From positions 1 to 64,000 of the forward strand of contig NZ_JAKZKV010000013.1 in assembly GCF_022808675.1 (NCBI RefSeq): DNA of 64,000 nucleotides, given 5' to 3'. The notes under the pieces were generated by a model. The model was not told the origin of the DNA and did not search any database. It worked only from the letters and a program-made list of their open reading frames with translations. Position 1 is the stretch's first letter. The number at the start of each line of letters is the position of its first letter. A program made the translations under genes and the position numbers. The DNA comes from Parabacteroides sp. FAFU027. GTDB lineage: Bacteria > Bacteroidota > Bacteroidia > Bacteroidales > UBA7332. Shown piece after piece: positions 44,172-54,129 of this stretch.

Positions 44172-44969
44172 CTAAAAGTTATTTATACCCAATAATGAAA
44201 TACTCAGGATCATTCCCACTGCGATACACAACAGAATAGATGCGCCGAAAAGCGCCCGGTTCCAGGCCGAAGAGAGATGTCCTTCAATCAGGTCTATCAA
44301 TGAATTGATCAACGGAACGCCCGGTACCAGATAGAGTACGGAGGTAGCGAGTGCGGCCTCAGGCGCTGTCCCCCATCCCAATATCATATTGGCGCCGGAG
44401 ATCATGGTTGTGACAAATGACGCGATGACAAATGACATCAGGGGGTTGAATTTATGTTGCGAAATAAAGTTTCGAACGATGGAGCCGACACAAGCGGCCA
44501 CGCAGGCAATGACTCCGTCCATCAGACTTCCTCCGAGCAAGAGACAGAGGCAGGCACACGATATTCCCACCGCCACGGCAATTGACAAATAGCTGTAGTG
44601 ATTGATATTTTTGATGCGTGCCGTCTCCTCTTTTACCTCTTGAAACGAAAGATCACCGTCAGCTGCTTTCCAGGTCAGGCGACTGAATTCGGTCAATAGT
44701 CTCAGATGGACAAAATGGGGCGGTGTGGTGCGATACCGGGTGATTGTCTGCAACGGATCTGTCTGGCTGGTTACATTCATGACCACACCGATAAATGAGA
44801 GTTGCAACTGCACATCAAAATGCCAACGCTTTGCCATTCGGTTCAGGTTGTTGGAGATACGTCCACAATGTGCACCCGAAGCCAATAGCGTAGTGGCTAT
44901 ATCCAACGACAAGTCGGCAAAGTCGGAGGCATCTACCTGTTCGTCTATTTGAAGGGTTGATGAATTCAT
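44172..44969 (-). CDS. Threonine/serine exporter, large subunit (ThrE N-terminal half)
   Basis: 265 residues, YjjP/DUF1212 type. The soluble N-terminus ends in ATTLLASGAHCGRISNNLNRMA, the conserved element of this family, and five hydrophobic helices follow, with YLVPGVPLINSLIDLIEGH in the membrane part. Together with the gene behind it, it forms a two-component amino-acid exporter or, as in E. coli YjjPB, possibly a succinate exporter; the substrate cannot be decided here. Promoter box at 44998-45005. Confidence 0.87.
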   Translation of the reverse strand: MNSSTLQIDEQVDASDFADLSLDIATTLLASGAHCGRISNNLNRMAKRWHFDVQLQLSFIGVVMNVTSQTDPLQTITRYRTTPPHFVHLRLLTEFSRLTWKAADGDLSFQEVKEETARIKNINHYSYLSIAVAVGISCACLCLLLGGSLMDGVIACVAACVGSIVRNFISQHKFNPLMSFVIASFVTTMISGANMILGWGTAPEAALATSVLYLVPGVPLINSLIDLIEGHLSSAWNRALFGASILLCIAVGMILSISLLGINNF

Positions 44970-44997
44970 TTATGAATCGTTTTACGTTTTCAATATG

Positions 44998-45005
44998 CAA
45001 AGATA
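44998..45005 (-). promoter_or_regulatory. -7 box of the thrE-like operon
   Basis: TATCTTTG on the minus strand, 28 bp before the ATG at 44969. Confidence 0.6.
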
Positions 45006-45203
45006 GGACAGAAATGCAGATATTGACACATCCTGCATTTAACCACCATTTCTCCAATTTACAATGAAAACATTCGGAGTCAGGTGAGATTTGATTAATG
45101 TGTAATATTCCCGGAATTATTGAATGAAGTTTTTTTAGCTCACGGAATGAGAAATGAAATATATTATTTCCTTTTTCCGTTCTCGATGATTAGTATATTT
45201 TGT

Positions 45204-45211
45204 TAAATTTG
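45204..45211 (+). promoter_or_regulatory. -7 box of the metalloprotease gene
   Basis: TAAATTTG, giving a leader of about 105 nt. The intergenic interval 44970-45324 holds only the two divergent promoters; nothing else was seen. Confidence 0.5.
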
Positions 45212-45324
45212 CAGCATCCGGGAGATATCTTACTTTTCCCATTCCTTTCTCATTCGATTTCGTTTAAACATTTACCATTAAAGCATTACGTTCCAAAGAA
45301 TCTGACACACTTAAATAATCACAC

Positions 45325-47832
45325 ATGAGAAAATTATCAATTCTATTTCTGCTGCTTCTGGCTTTGGGTACCCAGTCGTGCAAGCACTTCACCTTATTTG
45401 GCAAAAAGCATAAAAAACAGGTTGCAGCTGCCGATACGGCTAAGAAAAAAGAGGTCAAAGAGCCACTTTACAAACCTTTCAAAGAGATTATCACCGCCAA
45501 AGCGGTGAGTCAGGAGGGGCTACTTACCGTCCATAAAGTCGATACTAAGTGGTACTTCGAGATTCCCGATTCCATCTTGGGAAGGGAAATACTGGCCATC
45601 ACCCGTTTCTCTAAGACCCCGGCCGGTGTATCTTTCTATGCGGGGGAAGAGGTCAACGAACAGACCATGTATTGGGAAAAAGCTCCCAATAAAAAGATTT
45701 TACTGCGCGTTTCAATCCTGATCAATAAAGCTGACTCTACCCATGCCATCAGTAAGGCGGTGAAAAACTCCAATACCGACCCTATTATTGCCGCGTTTGA
45801 AATCAAAACGCTTTCTCCTAAAGGAAATGCCGTGATTGATGTAACGGACTTCTTTAATGGGGATAACCAAAGTATCTCTGTCCCGCAACAAGTGAAACAG
45901 ATGTACAATCTCACCGGCCTGGCGGGTGACCGCTCCTACATCCAACGCATCTCCACTTACCCGATCAATACGGAGATACGCACACTGAAAACTTATAACG
46001 CCAATACCTCATCCATGGGCAACCGTATGATGATGGTGCCGGGCGGTTACCAGACCGGAGCCGTCACTGTTGAGCTTAACACCTCTTTTATCCTATTGCC
46101 TAAAATACCGATGCGTAAACGGCTCTTCGACCCACGTGTCGGTTTCTTTGCCGATGAATATTCTTTTTACTCTGACCATCAGGAAAAGGTGGAGAACTCC
46201 AAATTCATCACCCGTTGGAGACTTGAGCCCAAACCGGAGGATATGGAAAAATTCAAACGCGGTGAATTGGTGGAACCACAGAAGCCAATCGTTTACTATA
46301 TCGACCCCGCCGTTCCCAAACAGTGGCGCCCTTACCTTATACAAGGTATAAACGACTGGCAAAAAGCGTTTGAACGTGCCGGATTTAAGAATGCCATCCT
46401 GGGTAAAGAGTGGCCGGAGAATGACTCTACCATGAGTCTCGAAGATGCACGCTACTCGGTAATCCGCTATTTTGCTTCACCGATAAATAATGCTTACGGA
46501 CCTCACGTACACGACCCCCGCAGTGGCGAAATCATCGAAAGCCACCTCGGATGGTATCACAATATCATGAACCTGTTGCACAACTGGTATATGATACAGG
46601 CTGCTATGAGCGATACGACTGCCCGCAAAATGAAATTTGATGAAGAGTTGATGGGACAATTGATCCGCTTTGTCTCTTCACACGAAATCGGACACACCTT
46701 GGGACTTCGCCACAACATGGGCTCAAGTAGCACCGTTCCGGTGGAAAAGTTACGCGATAGGAAATGGGTAGAAGCATACGGTCATACTCCATCCATCATG
46801 GACTATGCCCGGTTTAACTATGTTGCACAACCCGAAGATCACGTTGGTCGTGCCGGTCTCTTCCCCCGTATCGGCGACTACGACATGTGGGCCATCCAAT
46901 GGGGCTATAGACCGATACCTGATGCAAAAGACGAAGAAGAGGAGCGCAAGATCCTGAATAAGATCGTCATTGACAGTCTGGCAACCAACAAACGGTTGTG
47001 GTTTGGAAGTGGTGAAATGTGGTCCGACACCCGTTGTCTTACCGAAGACCTTGGAGATGACAATATGAAAGCTGATGAATATGGTATTCGTAACCTGAAA
47101 CAAATTATTGTGCGCCTTCCTGAATGGACAAAAGAAGAGGCAGACCAATATAAAAACCTGACCGATATGTACAGCGTACTGAAAGGACAGTATTTCACCT
47201 ATATCGGTCATGTCATCAACAACATCGGTGGTCAATATATCAATATCAAAAGCATCGAACAAAAAGGAGATGTGTATGGCAATATGCCTAAAGATAAATC
47301 AAAAGAGGCTATCGACTTCCTCAACCGTAATTTCTTCCATACGCCCAACTGGATCGCTAATCCGTCTTTTAGTAATAAGGTCTCATCATCTACGAACCGC
47401 GACTTCAGCAACAGCGCCGGATATTATATCTCCAGTCTGGTACGTGCATCCTTGCTGACCCGCTTGTCTGAGATGTCCGGTTCTTCATCTAAAGCCTATT
47501 CGGTAAATGAATACCTGACTGATCTGGAGAAATGCATCTACGAAGAGCTCTCTACCCGTAAACCGGTGGATTATTATCGCCGTAGTCTGCAAAAGGCTTA
47601 TGTCAACGAGCTGTTCAATGCCGTATTCACAACGACAAATGAGATTGGCGGAACTCCCATGATCAACGAGAGTGTCGCCAAAACAGACGTTCCCTCAATC
47701 GTAAAAGTACATCTGGCATCCCTCAAAAGCAAAATCGATGCAGCTTCTGCCTCTGGCTCCGATGCCATGACTCGTATCCACTACAAAGACCTGAGCGAGC
47801 GTATTGGGGTCATCCTCAACAAACGAAAGTAA
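45325..47832 (+). CDS. Zinc-dependent metalloprotease lipoprotein
   Basis: 835 residues, lipoprotein signal (GTQSCKHF). The zinc site is SSHEIGHTLGLRHNMGSS (metzincin-like HExxHxxGxxH; first His near residue 453), followed by SIMDYARFNY, a Met-turn-like segment. The N-terminal half carries the DUF5117/DUF5118-like beta region found in Bacteroidetes zinc-dependent metalloproteases, and the C-terminal part matches the DUF4953 type. It is probably anchored to the outer membrane and facing outward or the periplasm; the substrate is unknown. Single gene with its own promoter. Confidence 0.88.
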   Translation: MRKLSILFLLLLALGTQSCKHFTLFGKKHKKQVAAADTAKKKEVKEPLYKPFKEIITAKAVSQEGLLTVHKVDTKWYFEIPDSILGREILAITRFSKTPAGVSFYAGEEVNEQTMYWEKAPNKKILLRVSILINKADSTHAISKAVKNSNTDPIIAAFEIKTLSPKGNAVIDVTDFFNGDNQSISVPQQVKQMYNLTGLAGDRSYIQRISTYPINTEIRTLKTYNANTSSMGNRMMMVPGGYQTGAVTVELNTSFILLPKIPMRKRLFDPRVGFFADEYSFYSDHQEKVENSKFITRWRLEPKPEDMEKFKRGELVEPQKPIVYYIDPAVPKQWRPYLIQGINDWQKAFERAGFKNAILGKEWPENDSTMSLEDARYSVIRYFASPINNAYGPHVHDPRSGEIIESHLGWYHNIMNLLHNWYMIQAAMSDTTARKMKFDEELMGQLIRFVSSHEIGHTLGLRHNMGSSSTVPVEKLRDRKWVEAYGHTPSIMDYARFNYVAQPEDHVGRAGLFPRIGDYDMWAIQWGYRPIPDAKDEEEERKILNKIVIDSLATNKRLWFGSGEMWSDTRCLTEDLGDDNMKADEYGIRNLKQIIVRLPEWTKEEADQYKNLTDMYSVLKGQYFTYIGHVINNIGGQYINIKSIEQKGDVYGNMPKDKSKEAIDFLNRNFFHTPNWIANPSFSNKVSSSTNRDFSNSAGYYISSLVRASLLTRLSEMSGSSSKAYSVNEYLTDLEKCIYEELSTRKPVDYYRRSLQKAYVNELFNAVFTTTNEIGGTPMINESVAKTDVPSIVKVHLASLKSKIDAASASGSDAMTRIHYKDLSERIGVILNKRK

Positions 47833-47857
47833 AAACATCAATATCTATTTGCTTCTT

Positions 47858-47902
47858 ATCGGTCATGCCTTTAGTATTTCATTGTACCCGGGCGTGACCG
47901 AT
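47858..47902 (+). terminator. Hairpin after the metalloprotease gene
   Basis: ATCGGTCATGCC / GGGCGTGACCGAT stem with a large loop and no strong T-run; weak terminator candidate. Confidence 0.45.
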
Positions 47903-48008
47903 TAAGTTGCTAAATCTCCAGGATTTACAATGTCCAATCATTCAACTTTCTGTCCAATACCCAATCTACCATGACAGAATAATTATCATTCCGCTTATAG
48001 CTATTATT

Positions 48009-49190
48009 ATGAGACACCTACTTTTTACTCTTTTGTTGTTATTCTCTATTTCTGCTTTTTCACAAAACAGCACCATCAGTTTTATCAACGACACGACTTT
48101 GGATGCTGCATTATCCATTGCCAAACAAAAACACAAAAAATTATTGCTCTATTTCGATCGGAACGAAAAGAATAAGAAACATTCGATGAAGCAGGATGTA
48201 TTCTCTCAAAAAGAAGTGAGTGAATATTATCATGAACACTTTGTTTGTATGAGCGTCTATATCCAATCTAAAAGCAATAAAGAAATCTGTAAGCAATTCA
48301 ATGTTAAAGGAACACCCGACTTTATATACCTAAATGAAAAAGGAGAAATTATCCACCGGGCAATTGGCCAGTTGATGGGAGGTTTTTCGTGGTTTATCGA
48401 TTTGGGCAAAGTAGCTCTGGATAGCACTAAAAACCTGAAAGCATATCAGGACAAAATAGCCAATGGAGACCTGAATCCGGCTACATTATTTCAATATTTC
48501 CGACTTACAATGTCAATGGAAAATCCGCGTAAACTCTTGGATCAATATTATAACCGGATAAGTGATGAACAGAAATACTCTATTGATACGTGGAACTTAT
48601 TCAGAAGTTGGGATAATAATATTGAATCACCTATGTTTCATTTCTATATAAATAACCTACAAAAAACAGAAGCAAAGATCGGAAAGAAAGATGTCGTGCA
48701 AATGATTGTACAAATGATGGATAAATACCAATCTGATTCGGCTAAATATTACTGGTTCAAAGAAATAGCTCCTGAGATATTTAAACAAAACAAAGAAAGT
48801 AACGATTTCTATAATGCTATGGCTTATTATGAATATCGAAAAGCAGATAAAGATAGCTGGAAAGACTTTCTCCTGAAAGCCCAAATATACTTTGCTAATT
48901 CAGATATACCAGCAGATGAATATCATTCGGCAAGTCTGTTTGTTTATTCAAATTACATGAAATACAAAGACAAAAAAGCGTTGAAATTGGCACTCGGTTG
49001 GGCAGAATTATGCATTAAGGCAAGTCCAGAAAATAGCAAATACGCAGACTGTTACGCTCATATCCTGTATGATTTACACAAGGAGAAGGAAGCAATCCTT
49101 TACGAGGAACTGGCTGTAAAAAATGGAACAAAAAGTGCTGATTACGATTCATATCTGAAAGAGTTGGAGCATTTCAGGAAAAGAAAATAG
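48009..49190 (+). CDS. Secreted thioredoxin-fold protein lacking the CxxC motif
   Basis: 393 residues from the ATG at 48009, which opens a signal peptide ending SAFSQ (a longer frame from 47907 exists). Residues about 30-150 have a thioredoxin_7-type fold: KKLLLYFDRNEKNKKHSMKQ stands where these proteins normally have a WCGPC-type active site, followed by VFSQKEVSEYYHEHFVCMSV, KQFNVKGTPDFIYLNEKGEI with the conserved cis-Pro (GTP). The redox cysteines are absent, so it is not a disulfide reductase. The C-terminal 230 residues are helical, like TPR repeats. It is probably a binding or scaffold protein in the periplasm. Confidence 0.7.
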   Translation: MRHLLFTLLLLFSISAFSQNSTISFINDTTLDAALSIAKQKHKKLLLYFDRNEKNKKHSMKQDVFSQKEVSEYYHEHFVCMSVYIQSKSNKEICKQFNVKGTPDFIYLNEKGEIIHRAIGQLMGGFSWFIDLGKVALDSTKNLKAYQDKIANGDLNPATLFQYFRLTMSMENPRKLLDQYYNRISDEQKYSIDTWNLFRSWDNNIESPMFHFYINNLQKTEAKIGKKDVVQMIVQMMDKYQSDSAKYYWFKEIAPEIFKQNKESNDFYNAMAYYEYRKADKDSWKDFLLKAQIYFANSDIPADEYHSASLFVYSNYMKYKDKKALKLALGWAELCIKASPENSKYADCYAHILYDLHKEKEAILYEELAVKNGTKSADYDSYLKELEHFRKRK

Positions 49191-49243
49191 CATCAAAACC
49201 GAATAAGTATGAATCTCACAATTACCAAAAGAAATTCTCTTTC

Positions 49244-49762
49244 TTGACTGATAAATATGACATCAGAGAAGATGAATCTCTTATCTGCAGAGCGGAATCA
49301 ATATTATTCTCCTTTCAAAAAAAGATCAAGGTAGCAGATCTTTTCAATATCGAGAAATTTAGAATAACAAAGAACATAACCTTGTTTCATCCAACATATG
49401 AAATCGAGTACGAAAGTGGTTCTAATCTTACCATTGAAGGAAAATCTCTGCTATATGATTACTTTGTACTAAAAATTCCAGAAGGTATATACGAAATTCA
49501 TCACCAGCAAGGACTTAAGTTGGCAATATTCAATAAAGAAGAACAGATTGCTGAAATACGTAAAAACAGAATTAAGGTTTTCAAAGGAGACGAATATTAT
49601 ATCAACGCTAATTCTGATGTAAGAAAAGATTTATTGATCGCTATATGTCTGGTCTGGGATATAAATGATTTTAAGGATTCCGATAATGCCGTTACGATTG
49701 ACCTTGGGAATATCGGACCTGTAAAAAGAAATGCAGATCAAAACTGGACACCAATTCGATAA
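49244..49762 (+). CDS. Hypothetical protein with uncertain start
   Basis: 172 residues if the TTG at 49244 is the start; there is no in-frame ATG at or upstream of this point, and the frame stays open back into the preceding gene. A separate ATG at 49209 is in another frame and ends after 12 codons. The protein has a beta-rich stretch (LYDYFVLKIPEGIYEIHHQQ, LKLAIFNKEEQIAEIRKNRI) reminiscent of tubby/LURP-like folds, but the family is not recognised. It is followed by a gene starting 5 bp later. It may be a 5'-truncated gene. Confidence 0.5.
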   Translation: MTDKYDIREDESLICRAESILFSFQKKIKVADLFNIEKFRITKNITLFHPTYEIEYESGSNLTIEGKSLLYDYFVLKIPEGIYEIHHQQGLKLAIFNKEEQIAEIRKNRIKVFKGDEYYINANSDVRKDLLIAICLVWDINDFKDSDNAVTIDLGNIGPVKRNADQNWTPIR

Positions 49763-49766
49763 TCTC

Positions 49767-50348
49767 ATGAAATACAATATATTATTTTCACTCTGTCTTA
49801 TTGGTATTTCAATATCAATTTTCCCCGAAATACCGGACAGACGTACGAATGACACGGATACCATCTGGAAGAGCAATCAGGTAATTATACTGGGCGATAC
49901 AACTATTGACCGGACAAAGATAAATTACACAGCAACCCGTTTTGAGCCTTATATCTCATTTAGGGACTTTAAAGTGAAATCCTCATTCAAAGGTATTAAA
50001 GCTCAGATCAATTTCAAAAGTAATATTACAGCACGGAGATATAAGACCAGAATCAGCGAGACTTACCAGGCAAAAGGAGTTAACTTCGCCGGTCATTATT
50101 GCTTCGTATTTTGGGGATGCGGATCACCTTGCAAGAGTAGTGCTATCGTTGATCTTCAAACGGGAAAAGTATATGACGGTCCAACTTCAGAATTAGGTTA
50201 TGAATACAGGAAAGATAGTTACATGATAATCGTAAACCCTCCGGATTCATCAGGCTTTTTCGATGATTGCATTTACTGTCATCCTCAGATTTGGGTATGG
50301 AATGAACAGACTAAAAGATTCATAGAAAGAAAACCGTCTAAAAGATAA
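49767..50348 (+). CDS. Secreted or membrane-anchored hypothetical protein
   Basis: 193 residues from the ATG at 49767, with an N-terminal hydrophobic segment (ILFSLCLIGISISIF). A conserved-looking core reads GVNFAGHYCFVFWGCGSPCK followed by SAIVDLQTGKVYDGP, a pattern I recall from uncharacterised periplasmic proteins of several phyla (FAGhy...wGCG..C...). Cys residues in WGCGSPC and DDCIYCHP could form disulfides or bind metal. No function assigned. It overlaps no gene and is followed by a strong terminator. Confidence 0.6.
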   Translation: MKYNILFSLCLIGISISIFPEIPDRRTNDTDTIWKSNQVIILGDTTIDRTKINYTATRFEPYISFRDFKVKSSFKGIKAQINFKSNITARRYKTRISETYQAKGVNFAGHYCFVFWGCGSPCKSSAIVDLQTGKVYDGPTSELGYEYRKDSYMIIVNPPDSSGFFDDCIYCHPQIWVWNEQTKRFIERKPSKR

Positions 50349-50389
50349 AAAAGCTCCTTATTACCACAAAGGCAATAAGGAGCTTTTTA
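50348..50389. terminator. Bidirectional terminator
   Basis: AAAAAAGCTCCTTATT / AATAAGGAGCTTTTT stem between convergent genes. Confidence 0.92.
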
Positions 50390-50424
50390 GCTATATGATT
50401 GTCTCTCTAAATCATTACAAAAGA

Positions 50425-51246
50425 TCAACTATATAACTTATTGACAACCCAAAGTCTGAACTTCACAGGCAGTCGGTTGTAAAGGAAGCAAATAAACTGA
50501 TACTGAACACCGGGAACGACTACCGGGTTCATCCGTTTTGCAAATATCTGGTTCACAATTTTAGAAGCTACATCTACGGGATTCATTCCGTTTTGTTCAT
50601 CTTTTTCCATAATACCAACAGCTGTTTTCATTGATTTGGTATATACCGAATCTGATAGCTGAGAGGCAGCGGTATATTTACGTGCAGCTGTAAATTCTGT
50701 TTTAGTATCCCCCGGCAATACAGTACAGCACTGGATATTAAACGGTTTCAACTCCATAGATAAGGCTTGCATGAATACCAACAAAGCGGATTTACCAGCA
50801 GAATAAAATGCCTGGAAAGGAATAGGCACAATGGCAGCAACCGATGAAGTGGTAATGATTCTGCCATAACCCTGTTTACGAAATACAGGAAGACAAGCCT
50901 GAATGGTTTTTACAGCACCAAAGAAGTTTGTCTCTAACTGATAACGCATCTCCTCTTCTGAAGTATCTTCGATGGCTCCGGCAATTCCGTTACCAGCGTT
51001 ACAGATTACTGCATCTAAGCGGTTGTTTTCACTGATTATCTGAGCTACTGCACTTTCGATCTCTTCCGGATTGTTTACGTCCATTTTAACATGAACCAAC
51101 TCTCCTGCGCCGTTCACTGCTTTTCTTGGCTCACCTCCCCGACGGGAAGCTGCATATACTTTTACACCTTTATTCATCAGGCTTTCAGCCGTAGCAAGTC
51201 CTATTCCGGCACTTCCTCCGGTGATAAGCACAACTTTTTGTTCCAT
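50425..51246 (-). CDS. Short-chain dehydrogenase/reductase
   Basis: 273-residue NAD(P)-dependent oxidoreductase of the classical SDR type. Cofactor motif LITGGSAGIGLATAE, CNAGNGIAG (NNAG equivalent), catalytic Ser in ITTSSVAAIVPIP and FYSAGKSAL with the catalytic YxxxK. VYAASRRG after strand 2 has basic residues, favouring NADP. A C-terminal tail with an amphipathic stretch (YQFICFLYNRLPVKFRLWV) suggests membrane association, as in some lipid-directed members. The substrate is unknown. Confidence 0.88.
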   Translation of the reverse strand: MEQKVVLITGGSAGIGLATAESLMNKGVKVYAASRRGGEPRKAVNGAGELVHVKMDVNNPEEIESAVAQIISENNRLDAVICNAGNGIAGAIEDTSEEEMRYQLETNFFGAVKTIQACLPVFRKQGYGRIITTSSVAAIVPIPFQAFYSAGKSALLVFMQALSMELKPFNIQCCTVLPGDTKTEFTAARKYTAASQLSDSVYTKSMKTAVGIMEKDEQNGMNPVDVASKIVNQIFAKRMNPVVVPGVQYQFICFLYNRLPVKFRLWVVNKLYS

Positions 51247-51360
51247 ATTATTGAGTATTGTGGTTTATATATTCCCAAATCATTAAACGCCGGATCCACA
51301 TCTTCAGCGATTTCAATCCGGCGTTTGCAAAATTAGTAGAAAATTCAAGACAATAGCCTT

Positions 51361-53817
51361 TTACTCCATCATCATTCCCTTTGACGCAAAACCATCCTTG
51401 AGATGAAGCAATGCTTCGCTTTTCACCTGCTCCCGTTTGGAAATCGTAGTCCAAAAATGAACTTTCAGCCAACAGGCTTCAGGAGTGACTTTGGTAAATA
51501 GAATAACCGGTTTCTTTTTCCCAATGACATGGGGTTGATTTACCAAAGTGGCATTGATGATTTCATTAATCACATTGGCATCCAGCTCTTCACCAGAAAG
51601 AGAAAATTCTATCATCACCCTGCGTTGGTCATTGGTATAAGTCCAGTTAACAATATTCTGAGAAGTCAGTATTCCATTAGGGATAATTACTTCTGCTCCA
51701 TCTGCCGTATTGATGGTACTGGCCCGTAGTCCGATTTCTTTCACTTTTCCGGACTGTCCGCTCACTTCAATTTCATCCCCTACCTGCAATGAACCGTCAA
51801 AAATCAGGATAATACCGGAAATCAGGTTATTCACTATCGACTGTAATCCCAAACCGATACCAACACTCAATGCTCCCAAAACAATAGTAATTTTATCCAA
51901 TGGTAATCCCGACGCCGCTATTGCCAACAGATAACCGGAACAAAGCACAAACAAACGAATCATCAACAAGCGGGAGTGCTGTCCCTTAGTGACCTCGGTG
52001 ATATCGTCAAGGTCACTGCCCACAGCTCCCAACGCATAACTAATCAAACGCTGCAACAAATGCGCCAACCAGATAATGGCAAAAAAGAGCAATATGCTGA
52101 TTAATCTGAAAGATACGCTTCCCACATTACGTGTAGCATTAAAAAACTGATCCACACTGCTGCTGATTGCAGGATAAATATTCAGGTTAGAGGTAAGCAG
52201 GATAAACCACAAGATAAGGATGATAAATGTTAATGGTAATCTCAGCTTCCTGATTACAATGTGATGGTCAAACGGCCTGTCAATTCCTTTACGCAACCGG
52301 CTACTTTCGATTTGTAGAAAAACTATCTCCTGAACCGTATCATACATCACAGGCAGGGCAATTGCCTGTAAAATAGCGAATACGGAAGAAATGCCTAGCA
52401 AACAAGAAAGGGAGAACCGGCCAAACAAGTTGGCAACTATTCCCACAAAAGCTAAAGCAATACTGGTCAATGCGGCATATCTAATCCAGTTGTAGAACAG
52501 GGTCTTTTTATCTAGTTTTTTGATAAATCGGGATACATACGCAATCATTACACCGTACAGCATCAATTGCCAGAAACGTTGTATAAATGTTGATTCCACA
52601 AAAAGGTTTGTGATGACAATGATCAATGCGACAATCAGCATCGCCTGCCACTCCTTCCAAACCTCTCGTTTCCACTGATCTTTAAAAATGACTGAAATGA
52701 CAATGATCAATAACAAATAATCAATCGCCAGATAAGATACTGGTGCATACGCATCGAAAAACTGCATCATCAGTAAAACGACCACCAGAATAGCTGATAC
52801 AGGTTTATTGTTCAGATACTTCAGATTAAGGAATGCCAGTTTCCGGTTGTTATTCCGACATTCATGCAACAGATTCCGTGAATAATAAAGCCATCCGAAA
52901 AGCAACAACGTAATCAGTAGAATAAATATTCTTTGCCATAAAGTCTGGGAAAAATAATATCCGATTGCCTTGAATTCCCTGTCCAGTTTATGGCTAAACT
53001 GAACTGTTTTTCTGGAGTCTGTGTCAGATGATTTATCTGATTTCCATAAATAATTAACCTCTTCTCCCCAAAGCAATTCACTTGCCTTATCCATACGTGT
53101 TTCAAGAGAACTCAACATATTGGAGAGGGTAATCGAATTTTCGGAAGCATTTAACTTCAACGCATTAAGTGTTCTCAGTTTCTCCCTTATCTGTTTATCG
53201 TTGGTGTACCATTTGGTTTGCAAACGGTCCATCCGGGCATTAAACTTCCACCGCAACGATGAATCGGCACATAAAGCCTTAAATACAGAATCGGTCATAG
53301 CCCCTTTCAGCCTTAACTTGGAATGATACAAACGATTGTACAGATTCTTAAGATTTTGTTGAGTCCGTTGATTCTGACTGTAAAGGTTGGACAGGAAATT
53401 ATGATACAAATAAAGGTTCTTCATGTGAACTCCTGTTTGTCGTTCGCTTACATAAAGTCGGATGCGTTCCGTTTCATTGGTAAGGTCATCAATTCTCCGA
53501 CCGAAAGTCACCACTTCTACGCCAAGACGCGCACTGTCCAGAATATCATTTAACCGGTCATTGATGCGTTCAATACTCATCATATAGTCGCTGGTCGTCA
53601 GCGTATCGCTGGCCCAAACCAGTTTCTTGCGCCAGGTCTTTTTCTTTGGTTCCGGCACAACGGGAACCGGCTGAACAATGGTATCTACCGTTTTTTCTGC
53701 CAGTTGAGCGTTTTGTTCGGTGACGACCGGCTGAGCAGCTTCCGGTTCAGTCTGGGCATAAGTACCTAAACCGACGGCAAATATTAAGCTTAGAAGAATA
53801 ATTCGTAGCGTTCTCAT
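51361..53817 (-). CDS. Large MscS-type mechanosensitive channel
   Basis: 818 residues from the ATG at 53817, which begins the signal peptide (GLGTYAQ end). Layout: a periplasmic domain of about 260 residues with helical coiled-coil character (EKTVDT to RMDKASELLW), then about 10 membrane helices, then the MscS core: GVGLGLQSIVNNLISGIILIF-type pore helix (here SVGIGLGLQSIVNNLISG), DGSLQVGDEIEVSGQSGKV (beta domain) and the cytoplasmic vestibule. It belongs to the MscK/YbdG-sized group, protecting against osmotic down-shock. Single gene. Confidence 0.9.
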   Translation of the reverse strand: MRTLRIILLSLIFAVGLGTYAQTEPEAAQPVVTEQNAQLAEKTVDTIVQPVPVVPEPKKKTWRKKLVWASDTLTTSDYMMSIERINDRLNDILDSARLGVEVVTFGRRIDDLTNETERIRLYVSERQTGVHMKNLYLYHNFLSNLYSQNQRTQQNLKNLYNRLYHSKLRLKGAMTDSVFKALCADSSLRWKFNARMDRLQTKWYTNDKQIREKLRTLNALKLNASENSITLSNMLSSLETRMDKASELLWGEEVNYLWKSDKSSDTDSRKTVQFSHKLDREFKAIGYYFSQTLWQRIFILLITLLLFGWLYYSRNLLHECRNNNRKLAFLNLKYLNNKPVSAILVVVLLMMQFFDAYAPVSYLAIDYLLLIIVISVIFKDQWKREVWKEWQAMLIVALIIVITNLFVESTFIQRFWQLMLYGVMIAYVSRFIKKLDKKTLFYNWIRYAALTSIALAFVGIVANLFGRFSLSCLLGISSVFAILQAIALPVMYDTVQEIVFLQIESSRLRKGIDRPFDHHIVIRKLRLPLTFIILILWFILLTSNLNIYPAISSSVDQFFNATRNVGSVSFRLISILLFFAIIWLAHLLQRLISYALGAVGSDLDDITEVTKGQHSRLLMIRLFVLCSGYLLAIAASGLPLDKITIVLGALSVGIGLGLQSIVNNLISGIILIFDGSLQVGDEIEVSGQSGKVKEIGLRASTINTADGAEVIIPNGILTSQNIVNWTYTNDQRRVMIEFSLSGEELDANVINEIINATLVNQPHVIGKKKPVILFTKVTPEACWLKVHFWTTISKREQVKSEALLHLKDGFASKGMMME

Positions 53818-54066
53818 CTGTTTTCCTTTATTGAAGTGGCATTTTGTCATTGAAAAAGAAAATTTGAATGTACTATACATGAATAGACAAAGTAATCAGC
53901 TGTATAAATCTCTAACAAAATTAGAAGCAAATTGCTTTCGTCAAAGCCCCTGGACTTAAAATATAATCAGGACCCGGCTATTTTTCAAAATAAGTCTTGA
54001 AAATGAGCGGTTTTAAAGAGCGAGCAATAAAATAATCTTGTCATATTTCGTTTTCCCCTGTAACAA

Positions 54067-54100
54067 AAGAAGAGCAAGTCCAATCGACCAGCTCTTCTTT
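54067..54100 (-). terminator. Terminator of the thiamine operon
   Basis: AAAGAAGAGC / GCTCTTCTTT stem with T-run on the minus strand, 30 bp after the thiF stop. Confidence 0.88.
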
Positions 54101-54129
54101 ATCATATAACCTTATTATAGAGAATATTT

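Noticed and set aside
51248-51472. 74-residue frame upstream of the SDR gene
   Set aside because: It overlaps the 3' end of the MscS-type gene on the same strand in another frame; no independent support.
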